Shown piece by piece: positions 32,101-40,571 of a stretch of 64,000 nucleotides of DNA (its first letter is position 1; each line of letters opens with the position of its first letter). The translations under genes and the position numbers were made by a program. The stretch covers positions 71,013 to 135,012 of the forward strand of contig NZ_JAOQJP010000009.1 in NCBI RefSeq assembly GCF_025567305.1, in the 5' to 3' direction. The stretch is from Lentihominibacter butyricus. GTDB taxonomy: Bacteria > Bacillota > Clostridia > Peptostreptococcales > Anaerovoracaceae. The notes beneath the pieces were generated by a model. It ran no database searches, was not told where the DNA came from, and saw nothing but the letters and a program-made list of their open reading frames with translations.

Positions 32101-32565
32101 ACGCTGCCGCAGGCGGAAGAGACGGCGTTCAGTCTGGCGATACCGGCGGTGATACCGAAACGATATATAGAAAACGAAGTGCTGAGACTGCAGATGTACA
32201 AGAAGATAGCGATGATCGAAAGCGACGAGGACGAGGCGGAGATAGTCGATGAGCTTCTCGACAGATTCGGAGACATACCGAAGGATACCATGAACCTCGT
32301 CAAGATATCGAAGATAAGAGCGATGGCAGGCAGGCTGGGAGTGAAGGAAATAACCCAGCAGGGCTACAAGATCATTTTCGGACTGTGGGAAAACGTCAAG
32401 CTGACAGAGCCTGTCATGGCGGCACTTGTTGCGAAGTACGGTGCAAAGATGATGATAAACGGAGGCAAAGAGCCGTTCATACGGCTGACGATAAACAAAG
32501 AGGAGCCGGTGAAGGCGATAGAACAGTTCCTGCAGACCGCTGTGAACGAACAGAAGCCGAACTGA
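29152..32565 (+). CDS. mfd: Transcription-repair coupling factor
   Basis: 1137 aa from GTG 29152 (GAGGG 5-6 nt upstream); GTG 29140 or ATG 29167 are alternatives. Domains in order: UvrB-like N-terminus (1-about 350; RGGIIDIFTPDS), RNA polymerase-interacting CarD-like domain (about 480-550; GDYVVHESHGIGKFMG), superfamily 2 helicase with Walker A GDVGFGKTEVAARA (about 625), DEEQ box VIDEEQRFGVKHKERL, RGRVGRSG, and the C-terminal TRCF domain. Mfd removes stalled RNA polymerase and recruits UvrA. Length is normal for the family. Confidence 0.95.
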   Translation: MAEKGMINITGAAEGCVAPIISDLINEKKGQSLIVVSTFNRAKRLAADLSFFNTRNIYILPQEEETFLQYEARSNDDLLERMKVLRAVTAGEECIVIAPVTGAVKKLPPREIFEENVLRLKLGEDADPEEIKRRLTLMGYERVSMIESRGEYSIRGGIIDIFTPDSDDPYRVELFDTEVDSIRTFDSLTQRSIEALSDISVYPCSHIAKDHEVFEAAGKRITRAYDRRIKALEKKEGSSETVYNLKQRKQQLLEYTESMINLQYMEKFINYFYDETMYIWDYMDDPQLFIDDPARILETLEAYEKERADDIDAILAAGRGIGEDFASMSGQADYFRLYEKEGYILTPFVSTIKKAPFLKELINVECRQAPVFNGRMDILKTELENYAARGYTVTIVCSSDERMKSVQEFLTHENLTGKASVRKGVLTAGMELCDRKECYIWEGDIFGGSRRKKKRSKRSAGSQIKSFSDVQEGDYVVHESHGIGKFMGIEQLVVQGVKKDYLKVKYAGEDSLYIPVDQLGMLQKYVGGDGVTPRLNKLSGSEWKQTKARAQKAVNDMAEELIRVSAARMNEKGYAFSEDTVWQHEFEDSFPYAETDDQLRCVDEIKGDMEKDSPMDRLLCGDVGFGKTEVAARALFKCVADGKQAAVLVPTTLLANQHYYTMKDRFEKFPFKVEMMSRFKSAAQQKRIIEGLENGSVDMVIGTHRLLSEDVKFKDLGLLVIDEEQRFGVKHKERLKQLKTNVDVLTLSATPIPRTLHMSLSGVKDMSVIEEPPEDRYPVQTYVMEQDDFVIREAIEKELARGGQVYVLYNRVESINRVASDIEALVPDADVVVGHGKMREKQLENIIIDFSEGEYNVLVATTIIESGIDIPNVNTMIVLDADRFGLAQLHQLRGRVGRSGRMAYAYLMYTKDRNLSEIAEKRLRAIREFTEFGSGFRIAMKDLELRGAGNILGTEQSGHMLSIGYELYCKMLEEAVDAAKGKETLPQAEETAFSLAIPAVIPKRYIENEVLRLQMYKKIAMIESDEDEAEIVDELLDRFGDIPKDTMNLVKISKIRAMAGRLGVKEITQQGYKIIFGLWENVKLTEPVMAALVAKYGAKMMINGGKEPFIRLTINKEEPVKAIEQFLQTAVNEQKPN

Positions 32566-32651
32566 GTTTTCGTCAGGAAGGCCGCCCGGAATGCTCAGAA
32601 CGATCGGAGCGCCGGAAGGCGGCAGAGATTGCAGACAGGAGGGATATGGAA

Positions 32652-33404
32652 ATGGTAAAAGCAGTGATAACAGCACCAAGAGGCAGTATGGGGAGCCTGA
32701 TAGTGCGCGCAGCTCATGACAGGGACGGTATAGAGATCGTCGGCGGTGTCGGCGCGCCGGGACGAGAGTATATCGGCACTGATATAGGACTTGCCGCAGG
32801 TCTCGGTACTGAGGCGGGAGCGCTGGTATACGATGACATAGAGAAGATAATAGGAGAATGCGACCTGGTGATAGACTTTTCGACAGTCGAGCTTTCGATG
32901 AAGGTGCTTGAAAGCTGCAGGTGGCATGGAAAGGCATTCATTTGCGGAACGACAGGCTTTACTGATGAGCAGACGAAGCAGATACTGGAAGCAGCGGAAG
33001 TCATACCGGTGATGAAAGCGTCAAATACTTCATACGTCGTGAATGTGATGAAAGAACTGCTGGGACAGGCTGCTGCAAAGCTGGGAGACAAGTGCAGGAT
33101 AGAGATAATCGACATGCACAGCGAGACAAAGAAAGACGCACCGAGCGGCACGGCGATAGAGTTTGCGGAGGAGATGGCGGCAAAGTCGCCGGACAAGTCG
33201 TACGATGATATAACATTCCATTCGGTGAGAGCAGGCAACACGCCGAGCACGCATACGGTCATATTCGGATGTATGGGTGAAAAGCTGGAAATATCACACG
33301 ATGCGTATGACTGGAACTGCTATGCCTCGGGAGCATGTGACGCTGCACTTTTCATGGAAGGAAAAGCACCGGGAAGCTATACGATGGAGGATGTTATCAG
33401 GTGA
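32652..33404 (+). CDS. dapB: 4-hydroxy-tetrahydrodipicolinate reductase
   Basis: 250 aa. ATG 32652 has AGGAGGG 8 nt upstream; the ATG at 32646 is too close. NAD(P) loop APRGSMG, FICGTTGF, and the catalytic/substrate motif IIDMHSETKKDAPSGTA with the DapB His and Lys. It reduces the dihydrodipicolinate precursor on the way to lysine and diaminopimelate for peptidoglycan. No other dap genes are beside it. Confidence 0.94.
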   Translation: MVKAVITAPRGSMGSLIVRAAHDRDGIEIVGGVGAPGREYIGTDIGLAAGLGTEAGALVYDDIEKIIGECDLVIDFSTVELSMKVLESCRWHGKAFICGTTGFTDEQTKQILEAAEVIPVMKASNTSYVVNVMKELLGQAAAKLGDKCRIEIIDMHSETKKDAPSGTAIEFAEEMAAKSPDKSYDDITFHSVRAGNTPSTHTVIFGCMGEKLEISHDAYDWNCYASGACDAALFMEGKAPGSYTMEDVIR

Positions 33405-33462
33405 AACCGCCTGTGATATATGATACATAGAAAATGCAGGATATTCAGGAAGGAGGCGTGTA

Positions 33463-33936
33463 ATGCCGGAGAAAAAAACAGCCGGGCAGCTGAGGCTGGA
33501 AGCCTTTGTAGAAAAGACACTGCGAGAAAACAACGAGGACCAGAAAGACCGGATAAACGGGATGATGCGATCAGAAGCAGCGGGCTGCTCATTCGAGGAC
33601 CGCACGATAACATTTGCATTTCCTGTACAGCCGTGGCAGGCAAACCGCGTCGGCGATATGCACGGCGGAATGATATGCACGGCATTCGATCTGACGATAG
33701 CTGCGCTTGCCAGGTTTTATGCAGAAGAAAACTTTGCACCGACGATAAGTCTTGATGTAAAATATATACGTCCCGTAAAGGTAGGCGATACGCTCCTCGT
33801 GACGGCTAAGGCGATCGCGGCAGGCAGAAGGATAACCCAGCTGACGTGCGAGGCATACAGCGGGAGGACCGGAAAGCTGGCAGCATCGGGAGCTTCGGTG
33901 TATATGAACGTGGATACCTCGAAGGAGCACAGCTGA
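33463..33936 (+). CDS. PaaI-family hotdog thioesterase
   Basis: 157 aa, ATG after GGAGGCG. The hotdog-fold core (55-150) includes VGDMHGGMICTAFDLTIAAL, the PaaI/4HBT-type motif with the catalytic region HGG plus Asp, and SLDVKYIRPVKVGDTLLV. Such enzymes hydrolyse acyl- or aryl-CoA thioesters. The substrate cannot be read from sequence. It follows dapB by 58 nt. Confidence 0.82.
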   Translation: MPEKKTAGQLRLEAFVEKTLRENNEDQKDRINGMMRSEAAGCSFEDRTITFAFPVQPWQANRVGDMHGGMICTAFDLTIAALARFYAEENFAPTISLDVKYIRPVKVGDTLLVTAKAIAAGRRITQLTCEAYSGRTGKLAASGASVYMNVDTSKEHS

Positions 33937-33992
33937 AAAGGCAGGCCCCGGCGGAACGGGAATGACATGCTGGTGTATATTTCAAAAAAAAC

Positions 33993-34032
33993 GATGAATA
34001 ATGTTGCATAAACATTTATAACAGTGTATAAT
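33993..34032 (+). promoter_or_regulatory. carAB promoter with possible ARG box
   Basis: TTGCAT at 34004-34009, 17-bp spacer, TATAAT at 34027-34032. GATGAATAATGTTGCATA at 33993-34010 overlaps the -35 and resembles the ArgR operator half-site pattern (TGAATA-n-TTnCATA); a better copy is found upstream of argG. Confidence 0.55.
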
Positions 34033-34091
34033 TATTTACTGATGGCAGAAATGCTGTGGATCTAGTGTGTAAGGAGATAAGGCATAGGATT

Positions 34092-35216
34092 ATGATTAAG
34101 ACGATTGAAAAAATGGAAGGTTTGATCTACCTGGAAGACGGGACCGTGTTCAAGGGTCACGGATTCGGATTCAGGGGAACAGCTGTCGGAGAACTCGTAT
34201 TCAATACATCGATGACAGGATATCAGAAAATACTCACTGACCCGTCGTACAAGGGCCAGATAATAAACATGACATATCCGCTGATCGGAAATTACGGCAT
34301 AAGCAGGATCGATAACGAATCGGAGAAAGTGCACGCTTTCGGAGTTGTCGTAAAGGATCTGTGCGATGCGCCGTCGAACAGCAACAGCATAATGACGATA
34401 GATGAATGGCTCAGGAACATGGAGGTCCCGGGAGTGTTCGGAGTCGATACAAGACAGATAACCAAGAAGATAAGAAACAAGGGAACAGTCAAGTGCGTGA
34501 TAAGCACAGAAGGCATCTCGATCAGCGAAGCTGCCAGGAGATGTGCGGAGGCAGAGCTCAGAGGCGACTGGATGAAAGAAGTCGGCGTCAAAGAGAAAGT
34601 AGAGCTGAAGAGCCTTGCAGACTCGGATGAAAAACCGTTCAGCGTCGCTGTGATGGACTTCGGTGTAAAGGGCAACATACTGACATGCCTGCGCGAAAGA
34701 AACTGCGACCTTACGATATATCCTTACGGAACATCGGCCGAGACTATACTGGCAGGAAAGCCGGACGGCATATTCCTGACGAACGGCCCCGGAGATCCGG
34801 AGGAAGCAGCAGAGGCCATAGAAGAAGTGAAGAAGCTGATCAGTGCGAATGAGGCACCTATGTTCGGCATATGCATGGGCCACCAGGTGCTCGCGCTCGC
34901 ATTCGGAGGAAAGACATACAAACTCAAGTACGGACACCGCGGAGGCAACCACGGTGTGTTCGACAAGAATACGAAGCGCTCGTACATAACATCGCAGAAC
35001 CACGGATTCGCCGTTCAGTATGAAAGCATAATCCTCAAGGGAATGGAGATCACACACCTCAATCTCAACGACGGAACGGTAGAGGGTATAGAGCACAGAG
35101 ACCTGCCTGTATTTTCAGTGCAGTTCCACCCGGAAGCATCACCCGGACCAAACGATACGGGATATCTTTTCGATAAATTCATAAACATGATGAAAGGGGA
35201 CAGAATCAATGCCTAA
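34092..35216 (+). CDS. carA: Carbamoyl-phosphate synthase small subunit
   Basis: 374 aa from ATG 34092, which follows AAGGAG by 14 nt; the ATG at 34113 is an alternative that fits the usual N-terminus better but has no SD. The N-terminal CPSase domain carries LEDGTVFKGHGFG and NTSMTGYQKILTDPSY. The class I glutaminase domain has the nucleophile in FGICMGHQVLALAFGG and the His/Glu in VQFHPEASPG. It supplies ammonia to CarB for carbamoyl phosphate used in arginine and pyrimidine synthesis. Confidence 0.95.
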   Translation: MIKTIEKMEGLIYLEDGTVFKGHGFGFRGTAVGELVFNTSMTGYQKILTDPSYKGQIINMTYPLIGNYGISRIDNESEKVHAFGVVVKDLCDAPSNSNSIMTIDEWLRNMEVPGVFGVDTRQITKKIRNKGTVKCVISTEGISISEAARRCAEAELRGDWMKEVGVKEKVELKSLADSDEKPFSVAVMDFGVKGNILTCLRERNCDLTIYPYGTSAETILAGKPDGIFLTNGPGDPEEAAEAIEEVKKLISANEAPMFGICMGHQVLALAFGGKTYKLKYGHRGGNHGVFDKNTKRSYITSQNHGFAVQYESIILKGMEITHLNLNDGTVEGIEHRDLPVFSVQFHPEASPGPNDTGYLFDKFINMMKGDRINA

Positions 35217-38200
35217 GAAGCCATATCTGAAAAAAATACTTATCATCGGTTCCGGCCCGATCGTTATAGGACAGGCTGCGGAATTCGACTATGCGGGAAC
35301 TCAGGCATGCAAGGCCATCAGGGAAGAAGGCATAGAGACTATACTGGTAAACAGCAACCCTGCAACGATCATGACAGACAAGGGGATCGCAGACAAGGTC
35401 TACATGGAGCCGCTCACTGAAGAAGCTCTCGAACAGATCCTTGCAAAGGAGAGACCTGACGGCATACTGGCAGGATTCGGCGGACAGACAGGGCTGAACC
35501 TGGCTATGGAGCTGGAAAGCAAGGGCATCCTCGAAAAGTACGGCGTGGCTCTGCTGGGTGTAAATAAAGAAAGCATCAAAAGAGCAGAAGACAGAGAAGA
35601 ATTCAAGACGCTGATGCAGGATATAGGCGAACCTATACCGAGCAGTGTCATTGCGACATCGATGGATGAATGCTATGATTTCGTTGAAAAAGAAGGATTC
35701 CCTGTTATCATAAGACCTGCGTATACGCTCGGTGGAACAGGCGGCGGTATCGCGGAAAACAAGAAGGAGCTGGAGCTTCTTTGCGTCAAGGGAATGGAAA
35801 ACAGCGCGATCGGTCAGATCCTGCTCGAAAAGTCGGTTGCAGGCTGGAAGGAGATCGAGTATGAAGTCATCAGAGACAGCCGTGACAACTGCATCATAAT
35901 ATGCAGCATGGAAAACCTTGACCCTGTAGGAGTGCATACAGGCGACAGTATCGTAGTCGCACCTACCCAGACTCTCAGAGACGCTGAGTATCAGATGCTC
36001 AGAGATGCTTCGATAAAGATCATAAGAAACCTCGAGATCGAAGGCGGATGCAACGTGCAGTTCGCACTCGATCCTGACACGGGAAAATACATAGTAATAG
36101 AGGTAAACCCTCGAGTAAGCCGTTCGTCAGCACTCGCATCGAAGGCTGCAGGATATCCGATCGCAAAGATAGCAGCGAAGATCGCCATCGGATACAACCT
36201 GGACGAGCTCTCGAACTACGTTACACAGACGACGAGCGCGTGCTTTGAGCCTACGCTCGACTACGTTGTCGTAAAGTTCCCGAAATGGCCTTTCGACAAG
36301 TTCAGGACAGCATCGAGAAAGCTCGGCACACAGATGAAGGCTACGGGCGAGGTAATGTCCATAGACAGGACATTCGAGAGCGCGCTGCTCAAGGCGCTCA
36401 CATCGATCGAGATCAAGTGCGACGGTCTGCACATACCGTTCGTTTCAGGTCTGAACGATGCTGACCTCGTGGAAAAGCTCAAGGCGTGCGATGACGAGAG
36501 GATATTCTGCATCGCGGAAGTCATGAGAAGAGAGCTGATGACAGTCGAGGATCTTTACAATCTGACGAAGATAGACAGATGGTTCCTCAACAAGATCAGA
36601 GGAATAATCGATCTGGAGAACAGACTGCAGACAGAGCCGCTGACCAAGGAAATGGTATACGAGGCAGAGTCGAGAGGCTTCACTGATACGGATATCATCA
36701 CTCTTTCGGGAACGACAAGAGACGTTCTGCAGGATATACGAGTATATAACGATATCTATCCTGTATACAAGATGGTAGATACCTGTGGCGGAGAGTTCGA
36801 TGCGCTGACGCCTTACTACTATTCATGCTACGATGAAGAGGATGAGAGCGTAAGGAGCCACGAGAAAAAGATACTGGTAATAGGTTCAGGTCCGATAAGG
36901 ATAGGACAGGGTATCGAGTTCGACTACTGCTGCGTACAGGGCGTATGGGCCATCAAGGAACTCGGATACGAAGCGATAATCATGAACAACAACCCTGAGA
37001 CAGTAAGTACCGACTTCGATACATCGGACAAGCTGTACTTCGAGTCGCTGCATATAGACAACGTTATGAACGTTATCAAGAGAGAGCGTCCTCAGGGAGT
37101 TATCATACAGTTCGGCGGACAGACATCGCTGAACCTCGCTGAAAAACTCAGCAGCCGAAGCATAAACATACTAGGAACATCATACAGCAATATTGACCTG
37201 GCTGAGGACAGAGAAAAATTCTGCGAACTCCTTGACGAGCTCGGCATAGCAGTGCCTGAAGGTGTTGCTGTAACGAGCGAGGAAGACGCATTCGCAGCAG
37301 TCAGAAAGCTCGGGTATCCGCTCGTGGTAAGACCGTCATATGTAATAGGCGGACGTGCTATGCAGGTCGTATACAACGATGTAGAGCTCAAGAGATATCT
37401 GAAGGAAGCCGTATCGCTTTCGACAGAGCATCCTGTTCTGATAGACCAGTATATCCAGGGCAAGGAGATCGAAGTCGATGCTATAGCAGACGGCGAAGAC
37501 ATCCTGATCCCGGGCATCATGGAGCACGTGGAAAGGGCAGGCGTACACTCCGGAGACAGTATTTCGGTATATCCGAACTATTCGCTTTCAGAGGAAGTGG
37601 AAAAGACTCTCGAAGACTACACGAAGAGGATCTCGAAGGCCCTCAATGTGGTGGGTCTTGTGAACATCCAGTACGCATATGACGGAAAGAAGATCTACGT
37701 CATAGAAGTGAACCCTAGAGCGTCGCGTACAGTGCCTATCCTGAGCAAGGTGACAAGAGTTCCTATGGTAAAGCTTGCAGTTGCAGCTATGCTGGGCCAT
37801 AAGCTCAGAGACAGCGAATACGGCACAGGCCTTTACAAAAAGACTGAAGAGTACGCCGTAAAGGTTCCGGTGTTCTCGAGTGCAAAACTTACCGACATGG
37901 ACATCGCTCTCGGACCTGAAATGAAGTCGACAGGCGAAGTGCTCGGAATAGACAAAGATCTGGACAAGGCGATCTACAAGGGTTTCCTCGGTGCAGGAAT
38001 GAGCATACCGACGAACGGAAACGTTTTCGTGACGCTCAAGGAGTCTGAGCAGAACACATATACGGCAGACATCCTGAGGGACTATGCAGAGGCAGGATTC
38101 CGTCTCTATGCGACTGATGACACGATAGAATTCATCATGGCGCATGACATACCTGTAGAGCCGATGGATTACGATACGGCGCAGAAGTGGATCATGAACC

Positions 38201-38409
38201 ATGACAGTGAGAGCGACGAGAAGATCGCTCTCGTAATAAACATTCCTGTAGTTGCGAACCGAAAGGAAAGAGAAAGCTTCCCGGTAAGACGAAAGGCTAT
38301 CGAGAGAGGCATCTCGGTAATGACATGCATGGATACGGCGCGCGTGTTCCTGAAGGCTGTGAAGCTCAAGCAGCAGGATGCAGTGCTCGACTATGAACCG
38401 CTTGACTGA
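35209..38409 (+). CDS. carB: Carbamoyl-phosphate synthase large subunit
   Basis: 1066 aa, overlapping carA by 8 nt. Two ATP-grasp halves: first IGSGPIVIGQAAEFDYAGTQ and RPAYTLGGTGGG, second IGSGPIRIGQGIEFDYCCVQ and RPSYVIGGRAMQVVY, plus the C-terminal MGS-like allosteric domain (about 930-1066). It phosphorylates bicarbonate and carbamate to give carbamoyl phosphate. Length is normal (about 1070). Confidence 0.97.
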   Translation: MPKKPYLKKILIIGSGPIVIGQAAEFDYAGTQACKAIREEGIETILVNSNPATIMTDKGIADKVYMEPLTEEALEQILAKERPDGILAGFGGQTGLNLAMELESKGILEKYGVALLGVNKESIKRAEDREEFKTLMQDIGEPIPSSVIATSMDECYDFVEKEGFPVIIRPAYTLGGTGGGIAENKKELELLCVKGMENSAIGQILLEKSVAGWKEIEYEVIRDSRDNCIIICSMENLDPVGVHTGDSIVVAPTQTLRDAEYQMLRDASIKIIRNLEIEGGCNVQFALDPDTGKYIVIEVNPRVSRSSALASKAAGYPIAKIAAKIAIGYNLDELSNYVTQTTSACFEPTLDYVVVKFPKWPFDKFRTASRKLGTQMKATGEVMSIDRTFESALLKALTSIEIKCDGLHIPFVSGLNDADLVEKLKACDDERIFCIAEVMRRELMTVEDLYNLTKIDRWFLNKIRGIIDLENRLQTEPLTKEMVYEAESRGFTDTDIITLSGTTRDVLQDIRVYNDIYPVYKMVDTCGGEFDALTPYYYSCYDEEDESVRSHEKKILVIGSGPIRIGQGIEFDYCCVQGVWAIKELGYEAIIMNNNPETVSTDFDTSDKLYFESLHIDNVMNVIKRERPQGVIIQFGGQTSLNLAEKLSSRSINILGTSYSNIDLAEDREKFCELLDELGIAVPEGVAVTSEEDAFAAVRKLGYPLVVRPSYVIGGRAMQVVYNDVELKRYLKEAVSLSTEHPVLIDQYIQGKEIEVDAIADGEDILIPGIMEHVERAGVHSGDSISVYPNYSLSEEVEKTLEDYTKRISKALNVVGLVNIQYAYDGKKIYVIEVNPRASRTVPILSKVTRVPMVKLAVAAMLGHKLRDSEYGTGLYKKTEEYAVKVPVFSSAKLTDMDIALGPEMKSTGEVLGIDKDLDKAIYKGFLGAGMSIPTNGNVFVTLKESEQNTYTADILRDYAEAGFRLYATDDTIEFIMAHDIPVEPMDYDTAQKWIMNHDSESDEKIALVINIPVVANRKERESFPVRRKAIERGISVMTCMDTARVFLKAVKLKQQDAVLDYEPLD

Positions 38410-38538
38410 TGCAGCAGGCCGACAGGATATCGGTGAAAAAACAATTTTCGAATTATACTGGAAATCAACATAATTCTCTGGTATTATTAATAAGTTACCA
38501 GCAGAAAAGGTAACAGCGTTAATTGGAGGAACATAACA

Positions 38539-38727
38539 ATGATGATACTTTTCTTAGCACTGATATTCGGAATAATTGTTGCGGCACTTCTCGTGTTCTC
38601 GATCATAAGAAACAGGAATGCCGGTAAAAGCAAGATCGTCAATATATTGAAACTGGTAATCCTGGCTGAAGCGGTCGCATACATAGTCGTCTTTATCATA
38701 GTGATAATCAAGACGATGGCGGCGTGA
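38539..38727 (+). CDS. Small two-helix membrane protein
   Basis: 62 aa, ATG after TTGGAGG, with its own terminator downstream. Two hydrophobic segments (MMILFLALIFGIIVAALLVF and ILAEAVAYIVVFIIVII) are separated by a basic loop RNRNAGKSK, predicting an inner-membrane hairpin. No family recognised. The clear ribosome binding site and isolated placement make it a credible gene. Confidence 0.7.
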   Translation: MMILFLALIFGIIVAALLVFSIIRNRNAGKSKIVNILKLVILAEAVAYIVVFIIVIIKTMAA

Positions 38728-38766
38728 CGACGATTCGCATGACGTATCGGATTCAACTGCAAGATC

Positions 38767-38809
38767 GAATTTCGCTCAGCGCTGCAAAGCGCTGCAGCGA
38801 AATTTTTTG
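38767..38809 (+). terminator. Terminator after the small membrane protein
   Basis: AATTTCGCT pairs with AGCGAAATT around an inner GCGCTGC/GCGCTGC region, followed by six Ts. Confidence 0.83.
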
Positions 38810-38851
38810 TGAGCAGAATGGATAGTGTATCATATATGGAAGGAGTTTGAA

Positions 38852-40486
38852 ATGATAGCAGATAAAGTTCTCAAAAGTAATGTCATATATACCGGTGTAA
38901 GCAATGAAATAATCAGCGGAGGTGTTGCAGTCTCCGGAAACAGGATAATCGCTGTGGCCGGTGATGATGAGATAGACGGATATATAGGAAAAGATACTGA
39001 AGTATATGAATACAGGGATAAGCTGATAATGCCGGGGATCATAGACAATCATGTACATGTCACTATGGGCGCAATGATGCATGATAATGATCTGAGCCTG
39101 GAAGGTACGAAATCAGCAGAGGAATGTGCTGCGATGGTAAAAGATTATCTCGAAAAAAATCCGGAAACGAGTCTGCTGGTAGCCTCGGGCTGGATGGTCT
39201 CTGCATGGGACAACAATGAACTGCCGCGCAAGGAGATGCTGGACGAGATATCCACAGAGATCCCTATCTGTCTCAGTACAGCTGACGGATGGCTCTGCTG
39301 GGTAAATTCCAGGGCACTGGAGATGTTCGGATACACCAAAGAAAGCATAACTAAAGAAAAAGAGATTTACGTGAGGAAAGACGAAAATGGAGAGCTCACA
39401 GGTATGCTGTATCATATGGGTTCGGATCCTGTATTTTTCATGCTGCTCAATATAGACAAGACTCAGGCAAAGAAACTGATCAAGCATTCACTGGGGATAT
39501 ACAGCAGTTTCGGCATCACTGCTGCAGGAGATGTTTCAAATGAACTTGAGATAGAAAAAGAGCCCAAAGGTTTTGAACTTTACAGAGAAATGGAACAGGC
39601 AGGCGACCTGGACGTCAGGATGTACGTATATCCTTCGATAGGAAAGACGGGAGATTTCAGCCGTGCGAAGGAACTGATGGAGGAATACAGCGATGGCTAT
39701 GTCATCATGCCGGGACTCAAAGCATATGGTGACGGAGTCATAGACGCTCATACGGGAGTACTCAATGCACCGTACAATGATAAGCCGGAAGATCCGGAGT
39801 TCAATGCTACACCGATATTCACACAGGAAGCCTTGAGCGATATCATAACAAAAGCCAATGCTGAAGGCTATCCGGTAAGGATACACTGCACAGGAGACGG
39901 AAGTACGAGAATGGCACTGAATGCATTCGAGGCTTCGATAAAAGCAAACGGCAGACATGGTCTCAGAAATGGTATAGAACATGTAGAACTCGTAGAAGAT
40001 GAAGATTATCCGAGATTTGCAGAGCTTGATGTCATGGCAAACAAGCAGCCAGCACATTATTATCTCTGCACTGAGAAATTCATGCTGGATGCGCTTGGAG
40101 AGAGAAGATGGTTCAGGAGTCAGCCTCTGAAATCATTTTACGATGCCGGAGCAAAGGTGTCTCTCAGTACGGATTTTCCGATCGTTGAGATCGATCCGTT
40201 CCACAATATGTACGTAGCCGTTACAAGACTGGATCTTGAAGGCAATGAAATAGGCGCGGATATCAATGAAAAAATAGATATTTTTGATGCGCTCCATGGC
40301 TACACATATATGGGAGCATATGGCATGGGCGTTGAAGATAAAACAGGTTCGCTTGAACCTGGCAAGCTGGCTGATATAGCAGTCATAAACGGGAGGATTT
40401 TCGATGAGGAGCCGGAAAAGCTTCTTGACAGGAAAGCAGTCCTTACGATGATGGATGGACGTATAGTTTATGAAGACAGGCAGTAA
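38852..40486 (+). CDS. YtcJ-like metal-dependent amidohydrolase
   Basis: 544 aa from ATG 38852 (GGAAGGAG upstream). Amidohydrolase superfamily, YtcJ/NfdA branch: metal motif GIIDNHVHV near residue 60, KAYGDGVIDAHTG, RIHCTGDGSTRMALNAFE, IEHVELVEDEDYPRFAEL, and the late Asp in VSLSTDFPIVEIDP. These enzymes hydrolyse N-acyl or N-formyl groups or related amides; the substrate is unknown. The gene is followed 85 nt later by an NhaC-family transporter, suggesting uptake and hydrolysis of one compound. Confidence 0.85.
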   Translation: MIADKVLKSNVIYTGVSNEIISGGVAVSGNRIIAVAGDDEIDGYIGKDTEVYEYRDKLIMPGIIDNHVHVTMGAMMHDNDLSLEGTKSAEECAAMVKDYLEKNPETSLLVASGWMVSAWDNNELPRKEMLDEISTEIPICLSTADGWLCWVNSRALEMFGYTKESITKEKEIYVRKDENGELTGMLYHMGSDPVFFMLLNIDKTQAKKLIKHSLGIYSSFGITAAGDVSNELEIEKEPKGFELYREMEQAGDLDVRMYVYPSIGKTGDFSRAKELMEEYSDGYVIMPGLKAYGDGVIDAHTGVLNAPYNDKPEDPEFNATPIFTQEALSDIITKANAEGYPVRIHCTGDGSTRMALNAFEASIKANGRHGLRNGIEHVELVEDEDYPRFAELDVMANKQPAHYYLCTEKFMLDALGERRWFRSQPLKSFYDAGAKVSLSTDFPIVEIDPFHNMYVAVTRLDLEGNEIGADINEKIDIFDALHGYTYMGAYGMGVEDKTGSLEPGKLADIAVINGRIFDEEPEKLLDRKAVLTMMDGRIVYEDRQ

Positions 40487-40571
40487 GCATGTCAAAAATG
40501 ATGATAGATGTCGCAGGCATTTTTAAGATGTTAATATGAATCACTGTTTTAAGAGAGGAGAAAGATTTTTT

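Noticed and set aside
32385..32651. Upstream extension of the dapB frame to 32385
   Set aside because: It overlaps the 3' end of mfd in another frame; AGGAGGG 8 nt before ATG 32652 fixes the start.
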